Shown: in pieces, positions 20,048 through 29,083 of the stretch | Layout: each line of letters opens with the position of its first letter | Numbering within the stretch: position 1 is the stretch's first letter | Source: Planctomycetota bacterium | GTDB lineage: Bacteria; Planctomycetota; Phycisphaerae; UBA1845; UTPLA1 | NCBI GenBank assembly: GCA_016712275.1 | Contig: JADJRI010000015.1 | Span: forward strand, 1 to 64,000 | Length of the DNA: 64,000 bases | Direction: 5' to 3' | The notes under the pieces: generated by a model | Database searches by the model: none | Told to the model about the DNA's origin: nothing | The model's input: only the letters and a program-made list of their open reading frames with translations | Program-made: the position numbers and the translations under genes

Positions 20048-20258
20048 TCCCGCGTTAAGAAGTAAAAGAGATTTGCACCCGATTTGCTCTTACGAGCTTT
20101 GCCCCGAACCCCGCGGGGGGATTTGGCCATAAGTGGCCTCACCCGCTTCAACTACTCCAGCCCCGTCGCCTTTCGGCGAAAGGGTTTGTCCCGGTCGCCC
20201 GGCTTCACCACCGGGCCACGCAGAATCATGGGATAGAACTATGGGATTACTCCGAATA

Positions 20259-20799
20259 ATCGGGATTACTCCACAGAGCCTCCCTCGAACCGGACAAGCC
20301 ACTCTCGTGGCATCCGGCTCTACGGGCCTTCTTCAAATGCGGTTGATAAGACCGCACTCTTAGCTTGGTGGTGAGCCAAGTTTACCGAGTGAAGAAGGCC
20401 TTTGATGAGGTGTCAGGCGGTTCGCGTTTGCGAATCCTAACGACCGCGAAGCGGTGTGCTTCGCGGGGCGAACATAGCACATCCAGGCACTTTTATGCGT
20501 CCGCAAATGGATAGGGTGAATACCTGTTCGGTGAGGGGGACGACCCGCCCACCCGCCCAGACCGCGATTGCTTTGCGGTCTCAGAAAAGCGTACAATACG
20601 GCCACGGCTTGGGCCGGGGCTCTCTCCTGGGAAAGGAACCGCTGCCGGCTCTCGAACCAAGGTGCCAAGACGTGGCGACGCCCGTCTGAAAGTGGCCGCT
20701 TTTCGGGTATGGCCCTCGTGCAGTTGAAGGGCCCACAACCCACGGCCTATCGACCAGCCGGCAACAAAATACGAGCGTATCAATAAGGGTGCAACGCAC
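20259..20799 (-). mobile_element. ORF-less group II intron (ribozyme only)
   Basis: Read on the minus strand, it starts with GTGCG at 20799, the group II 5' consensus. It contains a canonical 34-nt domain V (20287-20320). It ends in a domain VI hairpin (GGGA/TCCC and CTC/GAG stems) with an unpaired A eight bases before the 3' end GAT at 20259. The length of about 541 nt fits domains I-VI without a reverse-transcriptase insert, and no reverse transcriptase is encoded here or elsewhere in the window. The intron would need a helper protein in trans. Its 5' end touches the start region of the secreted-protein gene on the opposite strand. The domain V call is strong; the exact ends are inferred from consensus only. 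Confidence 0.8.
20287..20320 (-). other. group II intron domain V
   Basis: 34 nt: a 9-bp lower helix starting GAGCCGGAT (AGC triad; one G.U pair plus a terminal U.G), a 2-nt bulge (TT) on the 3' side, a 5-bp upper helix GCCAC/GTGGC and a GAGA (GNRA) tetraloop. This is the catalytic core in its canonical form, and nothing in it looks degenerate. Confidence 0.88.
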
Positions 20800-20840
20800 A
20801 TGGCATCAAATTCCTTCTTACTAAGACCACTGCTATTGCC

Positions 20841-21836
20841 ATGTCTCTTGCCTCCGTCGCGGGTCCCTCTCTCGCTTCCATCTTCGGATTAGGTAAAGAA
20901 TCCTCCGCTGACGCCGCCGCTCTCAAATCTATGAGCCTCTATCCTCAGTCCACTGCTCTCGCTAACGACCCCATGTATTGGCAGGCGGCGGCGGTGAAAG
21001 CCACCACCAGTGCAGGTCCAAGATTCGCTTCGTGCGTTGCGGTTGCTCCAACTTTAGTAATTGGCGCAGGGCACTTTACACCTGCTCCAGGCGCGCTCGC
21101 TGTACTAAATGAAGTCGTCTTTGGAGCGAATCATAATGATCCAAATGCTTTAAGAATTCCCATTGTCTCTTGGGAGCGGTTTCCTACTTATGTATATGGG
21201 AACCCCAATACGGTGGATCTCGGCTTTTATTGGCTGGCGGAACCGATTCCGGGGTTTACTGAGCCGGTCAAATTTAATAGCACCTCGATAGGGCAGGTTC
21301 TTACCATGGTTGATCGAGGTAACTTTGGGGACCCTTCTACAGGTGAGCAGCTTAGTGTTGGCGATGCTATGGCGGGGTATGCACCGAGGATTCCTTGGAA
21401 CGTATCAACAAGTTATCCAGATAGTTTATATGATTATATGGATTTTAATGGAGGTAATTCTCTCGGTATTGCGTTGAACGTACAGGGTTTAAATTTCTCG
21501 TCTGGAGCGCCATGGTATAATGCCACAGGAGAATTAACGCATCTTTTAATTGCAAAAACTAATGGCATAGGCATAGGGCAGTCAGTCTGTTTGGAATTAA
21601 ATAATCCAGTAGTTCAAGCTGAGCTTGCTCCAAGAATTCAAGCCTCATGGGAAGAATTCTGTCAACCCGGGGACGTGAATCATGACGGCGAGGTCAACGG
21701 AGCCGACATTCAGCCATTTACCGACTGCATGCTCGGTGAAGGCAACCTTTGCGGATGTGCAGAGATGGACGGGCTTCCCGGCCTGACCCCCGAAGACATG
21801 ACCGCGTTCATTTCGCAGCTACTCACCAACGATTAG
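20841..21836 (+). CDS. secreted protein with C-terminal dockerin-like motif
   Basis: 331 aa from ATG 20841. The first 27 residues (SLASVAGPSLASIFG) are signal-like. The open frame extends upstream to 20787 with codons reading IKFLLTKTTAIA, a better signal peptide n-region without a start codon. The true start may therefore have been lost by the intron insertion ending at 20799 or by an indel. No catalytic motif was recognised. The C-terminus has GDVNHDGEVNGADIQPF, then a second acidic helix (LTPEDMTAFISQLL), the same dockerin-like architecture as the other secreted proteins here. The central part, about 21060-21660, is clearly richer in A+T (for example around 21415-21460) than its neighbours, suggesting acquisition by transfer. 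Function is unknown. Confidence 0.75.
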   Translation: MSLASVAGPSLASIFGLGKESSADAAALKSMSLYPQSTALANDPMYWQAAAVKATTSAGPRFASCVAVAPTLVIGAGHFTPAPGALAVLNEVVFGANHNDPNALRIPIVSWERFPTYVYGNPNTVDLGFYWLAEPIPGFTEPVKFNSTSIGQVLTMVDRGNFGDPSTGEQLSVGDAMAGYAPRIPWNVSTSYPDSLYDYMDFNGGNSLGIALNVQGLNFSSGAPWYNATGELTHLLIAKTNGIGIGQSVCLELNNPVVQAELAPRIQASWEEFCQPGDVNHDGEVNGADIQPFTDCMLGEGNLCGCAEMDGLPGLTPEDMTAFISQLLTND

Positions 21837-21925
21837 CAACTCTATCCGTAACGGCAACTCATCCTCCATTCGCTTCACCCCGTCGTGACCGCTCCGGTGC
21901 TTGCTCGTAAGGTTTGCCCTCAACG

Positions 21926-21960
21926 CGGCCGACCGCTTCGCTCTATCGGCCGAACTTATT
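21926..21960 (+). terminator. likely terminator after the secreted-protein gene
   Basis: A 7-bp perfect stem CGGCCGA / TCGGCCG with a 13-base loop, followed by AACTTATTTT. It lies 90 bp after the stop codon. Confidence 0.5.
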
Positions 21961-21989
21961 TTGGAACCCCCTCACGCCGCCGGTTCCAA
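21961..21989. terminator. hairpin between convergent genes
   Basis: An 8-bp stem TTGGAACC / GGTTCCAA with a 13-base loop. On the minus strand it is followed by AATAAG, and on the plus strand a run of T follows about 13 bases later. It could end carA transcripts. Confidence 0.4.
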
Positions 21990-22009
21990 GCCTCCCCCGC
22001 CCTTTTTTT

Positions 22010-23102
22010 TCACATTTGACCGGCAAACCGCTCAAACAAATACCGGGAATCATGCGGGCCGGGGGCGGATTCGGGGTGATACTGCACTGCGAACAAACGC
22101 TTATCACGGTGCTCGAACCCCTCCAGGCTTCGGTCATACAAATTGATGTGCGTGGGCCGGCCGCCGATCTTTTCGAGGCTCTTCTCGTCGACCGCGAAAC
22201 CGTGGTTCTGGCTGGTGATCTCCACGCGGCCGGTTTCGTTGTTCAAGACCGCATGATATGCGCCGTGGTGGCCGAACTTGAGCTTGTAGGTTTCGGCCCC
22301 GAGCGCCAGGGCGAGCAGTTGATGGCCGAGGCAGATGCCGAAGATCGGCACGCGGCCGATCAACTCTCGAAGCATGGCGATCACGCCGGTGACGGCCGCC
22401 GGGTCGCCCGGACCGTTGCCGATGAGAATGCCATGGGGCTGGCGCTCGAGTATGGCCCCGGCCGATGTGTTTGGCGGCATGACCGTGACCGCGGCGCCGG
22501 ACTCGGCAAGCATTCGAAGGATGTTGTGCTTGATGCCGCAATCGACGGCGATCACGCGCCTGGTGAGGCCGCGGCCCTCGTTCCAGACGCGGTCGCGCTG
22601 CGGGGCGACTTCGGCGACGAGATTGCGGCCGGACATCGCATCGGACTTCCTGGCCAGTGCAACCAGTACACCGGGATCGGAGTGTTCCGTCGACAAGACG
22701 CCGCGCATCGCACCGGCGACGCGCAGCCGCCGGGTGAGAGCGCGGGTGTCGATGTGGCTGATGCCGACCACGCCGGCCGACTAGGTAAGAGCCGAGGTCG
22801 CCGCTGGAACGGTGGTTGCTGACGCGGCGGGCGGGCTCCTTGACGACGAAGCCGGAGAGATAAGTCTTGTTGGACTCGATGTCCTCGACATTCACGCCAT
22901 AGTTGCCGATGAGCGGCGCGGTCATGGTGACGATCTGGCCGCAGTATGAAGGATCCGTGAGGATTTCCTGATATCCTGTGAGAGCTGTGTTGAAGACGAC
23001 CTCGCCGGCGGAGGTGCCCTCAGCGCCGAAGGATTGACCGGCGAAGAGGGAGCCGTCTTCCAGCGCGAGATGGCATGGCTTATTTTTGGAAGATTCCGAC
23101 AC
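22010..23102 (-). CDS. carA: carbamoyl-phosphate synthase small subunit (single frameshift)
   Basis: About 364 aa. It is the glutaminase subunit that supplies ammonia to CarB for carbamoyl phosphate, used in arginine and pyrimidine synthesis. The N-terminal part ([32 protein letters not shown]) is followed by a frame change near 22775-22783, before [15 protein letters not shown]. The remainder is the class I glutamine amidotransferase domain with the nucleophile Cys in [15 protein letters not shown], then QNHGFAV and [13 protein letters not shown]. One missing base explains the break. The start is GTG 23102 with GAGGAA seven bases upstream. It lies 17 bp downstream of carB in the same transcript. 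Confidence 0.92.
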
Positions 23103-23119
23103 AGTTCAATTCCTCAGAC

Positions 23120-26100
23120 TCAAACGACACCGACCGCATAATCCTGCAATGCCCGAACCGCCAGCGTTCCCGAACCGCCGGACTGCGCCCGCAGCGCCTT
23201 GATCGCCTCCACGGCCGCTCGCGCGCCGGCCAGTGTTGTAATCAGGGGAATTCGTTTGGCGGTCGCCGCGGCGCGCCAGCGCCCCTCCTCCCAGGCCGGG
23301 CCATAGTGCACCGGCGTATTGATGAGCAGATCGAGCACGCCGTGGTTGATGAGATCGAGCAGGAACGACTCCCGCGCCGGCTGGGCGGCCAGCGGCGTCT
23401 GCGCGCTGCCGGCCTGTTTCGAAACGACGACCGAATCGATGCCGGCCGCCTTTAGCGCGACGTGCGTGCCGATCGTCGAAAAGAGCTTGAACCCGAGAGC
23501 GCGCAGTTCGCGGGCAATGGGAATGACGCGGGGCTTGTCCGGATCGTTGACGCTGACCAGGGCGTTGCCGAACATGGGCAGTGACAGCCCGGTGGCAATC
23601 GCGGCTTTTGCGAAGGCCAGGCCGAAGGTGGCGTCCGCCCCCATGACTTCGCCGGTGCTGCGCATCTCGGGACCGAGCACCACGTCCACGCCGGGAAACT
23701 TGCTGAAGGGAAAGACCGGGCGCCTTGATCGCCTGCATGAGCGGGCGCGGCGAACGGCCGACGCCCATTTCCCACAGCACATCCCGAAGATTGCGGCCGA
23801 GCATCACCTGCGTCGCGACCTTCGCCCAGGGCACGCCCGTCGCCTTGCTGACAAAGGGCGCCGTTCGCGAGGCACGCGGATTGACCTCCAGCACATAAAC
23901 CGTTTCGCCGGCAATGGCGAACTGCACATTCATCAAACCGCAAACGCCGAGCCGCCGGGCCATGAGCCGTGTTTGTCGCTCGACTTCCGCGAGCAGAGCG
24001 GCCGACAGGCTGTGCGGGGGCAAAGCGCAAGTGCTGTCGCCGCTGTGGATGCCGGCCTCCTCGATGTGTTCCATCACGCCGCAAACGACGCACTCCCCGC
24101 GGATCGTCCTGCCTGCGAAAATCGGCGACGGCATCGACATCGATTTCCATGGCATCGAGAATGAACTTGTCCACCTGCACGCTTTGACGGCCCTCGACAT
24201 TCGAAAGGCGGTCGCTGGCTTCGAAGGCCGCGGCGGCATAGCGCACGAGATCGCCATCGTTGTTGCACATTTCCATCGCGCGGCCGCCGAGCACATAGCT
24301 GGGCCGAATGAGAACGGGATAGCCCAATTCGCCGGCAATTTTCCGGGCCTCGTCAACTGTCGCGGCGATGGCACTGGGCGGCTGCTTCAATCCCAATTCG
24401 CCGAGAATGCGGCTGAACGCCCGGCGATCCTCGGCAAGGTCGATCGACTCCGGCGGCGTGCCGAGTATCGGCACGCCCGCGGCCTGCAGATGCTCGCCGA
24501 GATTGAGGGGCGTCTGGCCGCCGAATTGAATAATGACGCCGCGCAGCGTCGTGCGCGACTGGACCGCGCGAATGACGCGCAGGACATCCTCGGCCGTGAG
24601 CGGCTCGAAAAACAACACGTCGCTCGTGTCATAGTCGGTGCTGACTGTTTCGGGATTGGAGTTGATCATCACCGTTTTGAAGCCGAGGGCTCGTGCCGCA
24701 TCCGAGGCATGCACGCAGCAATAATCGAATTCGATGCCTTGGCCGATGCGGTTGGGCCCGCCGCCAATAACGATGACGTGAGGCTCGGTGTCGATGCGCA
24801 GCTCGTCCTCCACCGCGGAAGTTAGTTTCCCGTCGACCACACAGGAAAAGGGTGTTTCGTTGGTCGAGTAGTAATACGGCGTTGCCGCTTCGAATTCCGC
24901 TGCACAGGTGTCGACCAGCTTGAAACACGTGTTAACATCCCGCCCCTCCTGCTGCCGAAGCAGGGTCGCCGGAATCTGCAGGGCATGCACGAGCTGGGCA
25001 TCGCTGTAGCCGAGCAGCTTCGCGCGATGCACGAGTGTCATACTTCCGGCATCGCCCGCATCAAATGCGGCGCGAATTTTCGGCGCGCCGGACAGCAGTT
25101 CTTTTTCGAATTCGACCAGCTCTTTCATTTGATCGAGAAACCACGGATCGATGCCGGTCAATTCCTGCACCTGTTCGACCGTCCAGCCCAGCTTGAATGC
25201 GTAGCGAATGTAATAAGGCCTGCCCTGCGATGGCCGCTCGAGCTTCGAGCGCAGCACGCCATCGGCAATCGGCCAGTGCGTCGCGCTCGATTCCTCGGTG
25301 TCGGGCGGAGCCTCGCCTTGGCGGCTGCCAAGCAGCAAACCTGGGGCCTGCGATTTCTGGCTTGGTGCGTCAACGGCGTCGTATGCAGTCGTATCGCCAT
25401 TGGCGTGACGCTGGTGGGCCGCCGCCAGCCATCGGTCGTTCTTGTCGAGTCCATAGCCCGCGCGCTGGATTTCCATGCTGCGAATGCACTTTTGGAATGC
25501 TTCCTTGAATGTGCGACCAATGGCCATGGCCTCGCCGACGCTTTTCATGTGGGTCGTCAGCGTCTCGTCGGCGTCGGGGAATTTTTCGAACGTCCAGCGC
25601 GGCATTTTTACCACGCAATAGTCGATCACCGGTTCAAAGCTGGCCGGCGTGTCGCGGGTGATGTCGTTCGGGATTTCGTCGAGTGTGTAGCCGACCGCCA
25701 GTTTTGCGGCGACCTTCGCAATCGGATAGCCAGTCGCTTTACTGGCCAGGGCACTGGAGCGGGAGACGCGCGGGTTCATTTCAATGACGACCTGCCGCCC
25801 TGTTTGCGGATTCACCGCGAACTGCACGTTGCTTCCGCCGGTGTCGACGCCGATCTCGCGCATAATGGCCTTGGCGGAATCGCGCATCTGCTGGTATTCG
25901 CGGTCGGTCAGCGTTTGCGCCGGCGCGACGGTGATGGAATCGCCGGTGTGAATGCCCATCGGGTCGATATTCTCGATGGAGCAAATGATGATGACATTGT
26001 CGTTGCAGTCGCGAATGACCTCCAGCTCATATTCCTTCCAGCCGTAGAGGCTTTCCTCGACAAGAATCTCGCTGATGCGAGAACGCTTGAGGCCGCGCGC

Positions 26101-26691
26101 GGCGATGGTCTCGAATTCCTCCATCGTGCGACAGAAGCCGCCACCTTCCCCACCGAGGGTGTAGGCCGGACGAATGCAGCACGGCAGCCCGACCTTGTCG
26201 AGCAAGGATCGAGCTTCTTCCATCGAGTGCGCGGTGCCGCTGACGGGCATGTCGAGGCCGATTTTGATCATCGCATCGCGAAACTGGGACCGGTCTTCAG
26301 CTTTGGCGATGGCTTGGCAGGACGCGCCGATGAGTTTGACGCCGTGTTTTTCAAGAATGCCGCGCTCGGCCGATTCCATCGCGCAGTTTAATGCCGTCTG
26401 CCCGCCCATGGTGGGAAGAAGCGCGTCGATCGGCGTGCCGCGTGCTTCTTCAAGTTCGAGGATTTTTTCGATGAACTCCGGCGTGATCGGCTCGATGTAC
26501 GTGCGATCGGCGAATTCCGGATCGGTCATGATCGTCGCGGGGTTTGAGTTGAGCAGGACGACGCGGTAACCCTCGCTGCGCAGGGCCTTGCATGCCTGCG
26601 TTCCGCTGTAGTCGAATTCGCAACCCTGGCCAATGACGATGGGTCCGGAACCGATGAGAAGAATCGTATGAATGTCGGTACGCTTGGGCAT
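23120..26691 (-). CDS. carB: carbamoyl-phosphate synthase large subunit (two frameshifts)
   Basis: About 1,190 aa, against about 1,073 in E. coli. Two ATP-grasp halves are present: the first opens [20 protein letters not shown], the second [21 protein letters not shown]-terminal MGS-type regulatory domain ends the protein. The frame changes near 24120 (extra T in a TTTT run before [20 protein letters not shown]) and near 23720 (extra G before [13 protein letters not shown]). Between the halves, around 25300-25480, lies a hydrophilic insert of roughly 45-75 residues absent from E. coli, and this explains most of the extra length. ATG 26691 is chosen because it directly precedes PKRTDIHT; a GTG at 26712 is in frame. 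The order carB-carA is the reverse of the usual one. Confidence 0.93.
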
Positions 26692-26940
26692 AAGATCGAT
26701 GTTGGCGCGCACGATATCCGTTCGCGCGGGTAATCAAGGATGCATCAAACCGATTCGCAACGATTCTAATCGCGAAGTTTGCTTTGGTGAATACGCAGAA
26801 GATGCCCGGTTTGCTTATCCGCCACGATCGCAGGGCGCGCGTTCGCTCCCCGGATTTTCCACAGGCTGCCAAGTGTTTTTTGACAGGCACCCCTGTGAAT
26901 ATTTGTGTTTCCCAAAATGCGCATGTATGATATGGATGTG

Positions 26941-27399
26941 ATGCTTCTCATTCGAATCATCGTCGTTGTCAATTTGCTGGTGACACCAGCCATCAGTCTC
27001 GGATGCCGGTCCTGTGTCGGCTGCGGCGATGAGAGTACTACGAGCAAGCGTTGCCCTTGCTGCAATTCCAAGCCCTCCCAGAATACAAATTCGAAATCAG
27101 CCCATTCGTCCCGGTCTTGCTGTTCGGCAACTTCGAAACGCGAGGCGCCACCCGGGAGATCTGCCTGTCAACTTATGGAAGCCTGCGCCTGCTGCAGGGC
27201 ACCCATGTCCCAGCAGCCTTTCGAACAACCAACCCGGTCGCGGTTGGTCACGAATTTCTCGACACTTTTTCTTGCCACCGTGTCGGCCTTTGCACTTTCC
27301 ACTTTATTAGACCCGCCGTTGGCAGCGTTTCCTGAATCACCGGCTGTGGCGCTCGATGATGCCACGCGGCGTCCCATTCTCTGCATCTGGCTCAATTGA
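26941..27399 (+). CDS. Cys-rich membrane or secreted protein, unknown
   Basis: About 152 aa from ATG 26941; earlier in-frame starts exist to 26905. A hydrophobic N-terminus (IRIIVVVNLLVTPAISLG) is followed by a cluster of Cys (CRSCVGCG, RCPCC, RSCC, CACC) over residues about 22-90. A second hydrophobic stretch (FSTLFLATVSAFALS) and a C-terminal tail ending LCIWLN complete it. It may be exported and bind metal. It is divergent from carB. No Shine-Dalgarno is evident and I do not recognise the family. Confidence 0.5.
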   Translation: MLLIRIIVVVNLLVTPAISLGCRSCVGCGDESTTSKRCPCCNSKPSQNTNSKSAHSSRSCCSATSKREAPPGRSACQLMEACACCRAPMSQQPFEQPTRSRLVTNFSTLFLATVSAFALSTLLDPPLAAFPESPAVALDDATRRPILCIWLN

Positions 27400-27589
27400 C
27401 GCATGGCCGCGCGGCTTTCGCGCGCCATCGCCGCGATTCCCTGTCCACTTTCTTAAACTTGCTTTGTTCATATTTCGATTCACTGTCGTCGCGGCAACCG
27501 CATTTTCATGCAGAAGCCGGGATTGGCTGTGAATGAATAGAAGTTTCACATCTGGGTAAGACCCGATCATTGATGAAAGGAAAATCGCC

Positions 27590-27892
27590 ATGAAGCGATT
27601 ACTTGCAGCTTTGTTGATTGTCGGCGGATTGGCCGTGACTGGTTATGCCGTCGTTCCCTCCAACCATTCGAATATGACGGCGGACTGCTGCTGCGGCGCC
27701 AACTGTGCTGCAGTGTGCGGCGATGTTTGCAATTGCCGCGACTGCGGCTCGAAGTGCGACGACTGCCCCAACTGCTGCGACAAAGGCTGTAGCTGCTGCT
27801 GTGCCGATCGCATGAAGAGCGCGGATGCGAATTCAGACACAATTGCGTCCGATGCCAAGGGCAAGAGCTGCTGCGTCAAGAAGGCTAGCTGA
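27590..27892 (+). CDS. secreted Cys-rich (metallothionein-like) protein
   Basis: 100 aa with a signal peptide (KRLLAALLIVGGLAVTGYA). The mature part has 18 Cys, mostly as CC, CCC and CxxC within residues 33-74, then a Lys/Asp tail ending in another CC pair. The density suggests metal binding outside the cytoplasm, but there is no similarity to a named metallothionein that I can state. A GAAAGGA Shine-Dalgarno precedes the ATG, and a strong terminator follows at 27919. It lies 190 bp after another Cys-rich gene on the same strand, so the two may work together. Confidence 0.7.
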   Translation: MKRLLAALLIVGGLAVTGYAVVPSNHSNMTADCCCGANCAAVCGDVCNCRDCGSKCDDCPNCCDKGCSCCCADRMKSADANSDTIASDAKGKSCCVKKAS

Positions 27893-27918
27893 CCCAAAGC
27901 AACAACGCTGATAATTTT

Positions 27919-27958
27919 GCGGGGCCGTTCACAAGGTGGGCGGCCCCGTTTATTCTTG
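27919..27958 (+). terminator. Rho-independent terminator
   Basis: Stem CGGGGCCG / CGGCCCCG (8 bp) with a 13-base loop, followed by TTTATTCTT. It ends the Cys-rich gene transcript. Confidence 0.7.
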
Positions 27959-28228
27959 TCCATGTCTTTCAAAAGGCGACTCCCAATCAACGTTTCAAGT
28001 GAAGAGCCGATGCTGTAAATACCTGATTAACGTTCCCATAACACTCAATCCATTTACCAAACACAACCCGTACTAATAGACCGGAAAGGCCGGGAGCATC
28101 GAGGCGTCAGGCGTTTTGGCGCGGCTTTTGCACCAATTGTTTCCGGAATTCTCTGGCCAAATTACACCCACCTCCTCTAAAATAGTGCATGACACTTCGT
28201 GTTCGCCAGCGCACGGGAGGACCCTGTC

Positions 28229-28663
28229 ATGTCACTTGTCCGACACGTCTTGGAAACCAAAGGCACTTCGGTTTGGACAGTTCACAAAGATCAGTCGGCC
28301 CTCGAGGCCGCCAAGCTGATGCACGAGAAACACATCGGCTCCGTGGTGGTGATGAGCGCCGACGTGGTCGTGGGCATTTTTACGGAGCGCGACCTGATGA
28401 ACCGCGTTGTGGCCGAACAGCGCGATGCGAGTAAGACGAAAGTGATCGACGTGATGACCGGCCGCATCGCGATATGCACGCGCGATACAACGCTGGAATC
28501 CTGCCGCTCGGCCATGACGAAAAACAAAATGCGACACCTGCCCGTTGTCGAGGACGGTAAGCTGCTCGGAATCATCTCCAGCGGCGATATTCTGGCCCGC
28601 GAGCTACAGGACCAGGAAGAGACGCTGCGCTACTTGCATGAATACATGGTCGGGCCAAATTAG
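28229..28663 (+). CDS. CBS-domain pair protein
   Basis: 144 aa made almost entirely of two CBS motifs. The first has TVHKDQSALEAAKLMHEKHIGSVVVM and GIFTERDLMNRV; the second has DVMTGRIAICTRDTTLESC, MRHLPVVEDGKLLGIISSGDIL. Such stand-alone pairs bind adenine nucleotides or S-adenosyl compounds and regulate partner proteins. The start ATG 28229 has GGGAGG eight bases upstream. The gene is monocistronic, and its partner cannot be inferred. Confidence 0.85.
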   Translation: MSLVRHVLETKGTSVWTVHKDQSALEAAKLMHEKHIGSVVVMSADVVVGIFTERDLMNRVVAEQRDASKTKVIDVMTGRIAICTRDTTLESCRSAMTKNKMRHLPVVEDGKLLGIISSGDILARELQDQEETLRYLHEYMVGPN

Positions 28664-29083
28664 CCCGGTTGCGGCGACGCCACATCCGGAGTGTCGCGGT
28701 CCGATTTTCGGTTCAATCGAAAAGAAGTACCATCGATCCCAATTTCCGCACGTTTCGGACGTGTAAGAATATCGCAAAAGATCATCGGACGCTATGGTGT
28801 TATTCAAGCCTAAGGAGTGTTCCGCATTGACTTTAAGTCCCCATAACCGCTACAGTCATGTCAAAGGTGGGCTCATTGCCATCGTGGCACCGGGTTCCGC
28901 GTTTGCCGATCGGATATGTACAAACCTGTATCCGCGCCGGCGCTTCGCATAGGCGATCTTTGGCTCAAGGTCGCCGAATTCCATCCGAATGTAAGCCGAT
29001 TGCAAACAGTCCGGTCCCATGGGATGGCCGCGACACCCGAGTTTTCGATCGAGAGTACTGGCCGTTATTTAAGGAGTGGGACG
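28664..29083. other. intergenic region upstream of the second metzincin
   Basis: A promoter candidate TTGACT-N18-TACAGT lies at 28828-28857 on the plus strand. The region has no convincing gene. Confidence 0.35.

Noticed and set aside
20048..20151. Short basic minus-strand peptide starting MAKSPRGVRGKARKS, resembling a ribosomal-type protein
   Set aside because: No match to a named small ribosomal protein, and the frame runs on into antisense of the PEGA gene; chance is more likely.
20259..20799. Reverse transcriptase fragment within the intron
   Set aside because: No RT motif (such as YADD) in any frame of this interval.
24985..26391. 468-codon open frame on the plus strand
   Set aside because: It is fully antisense to carB, which is certain; a shadow frame.
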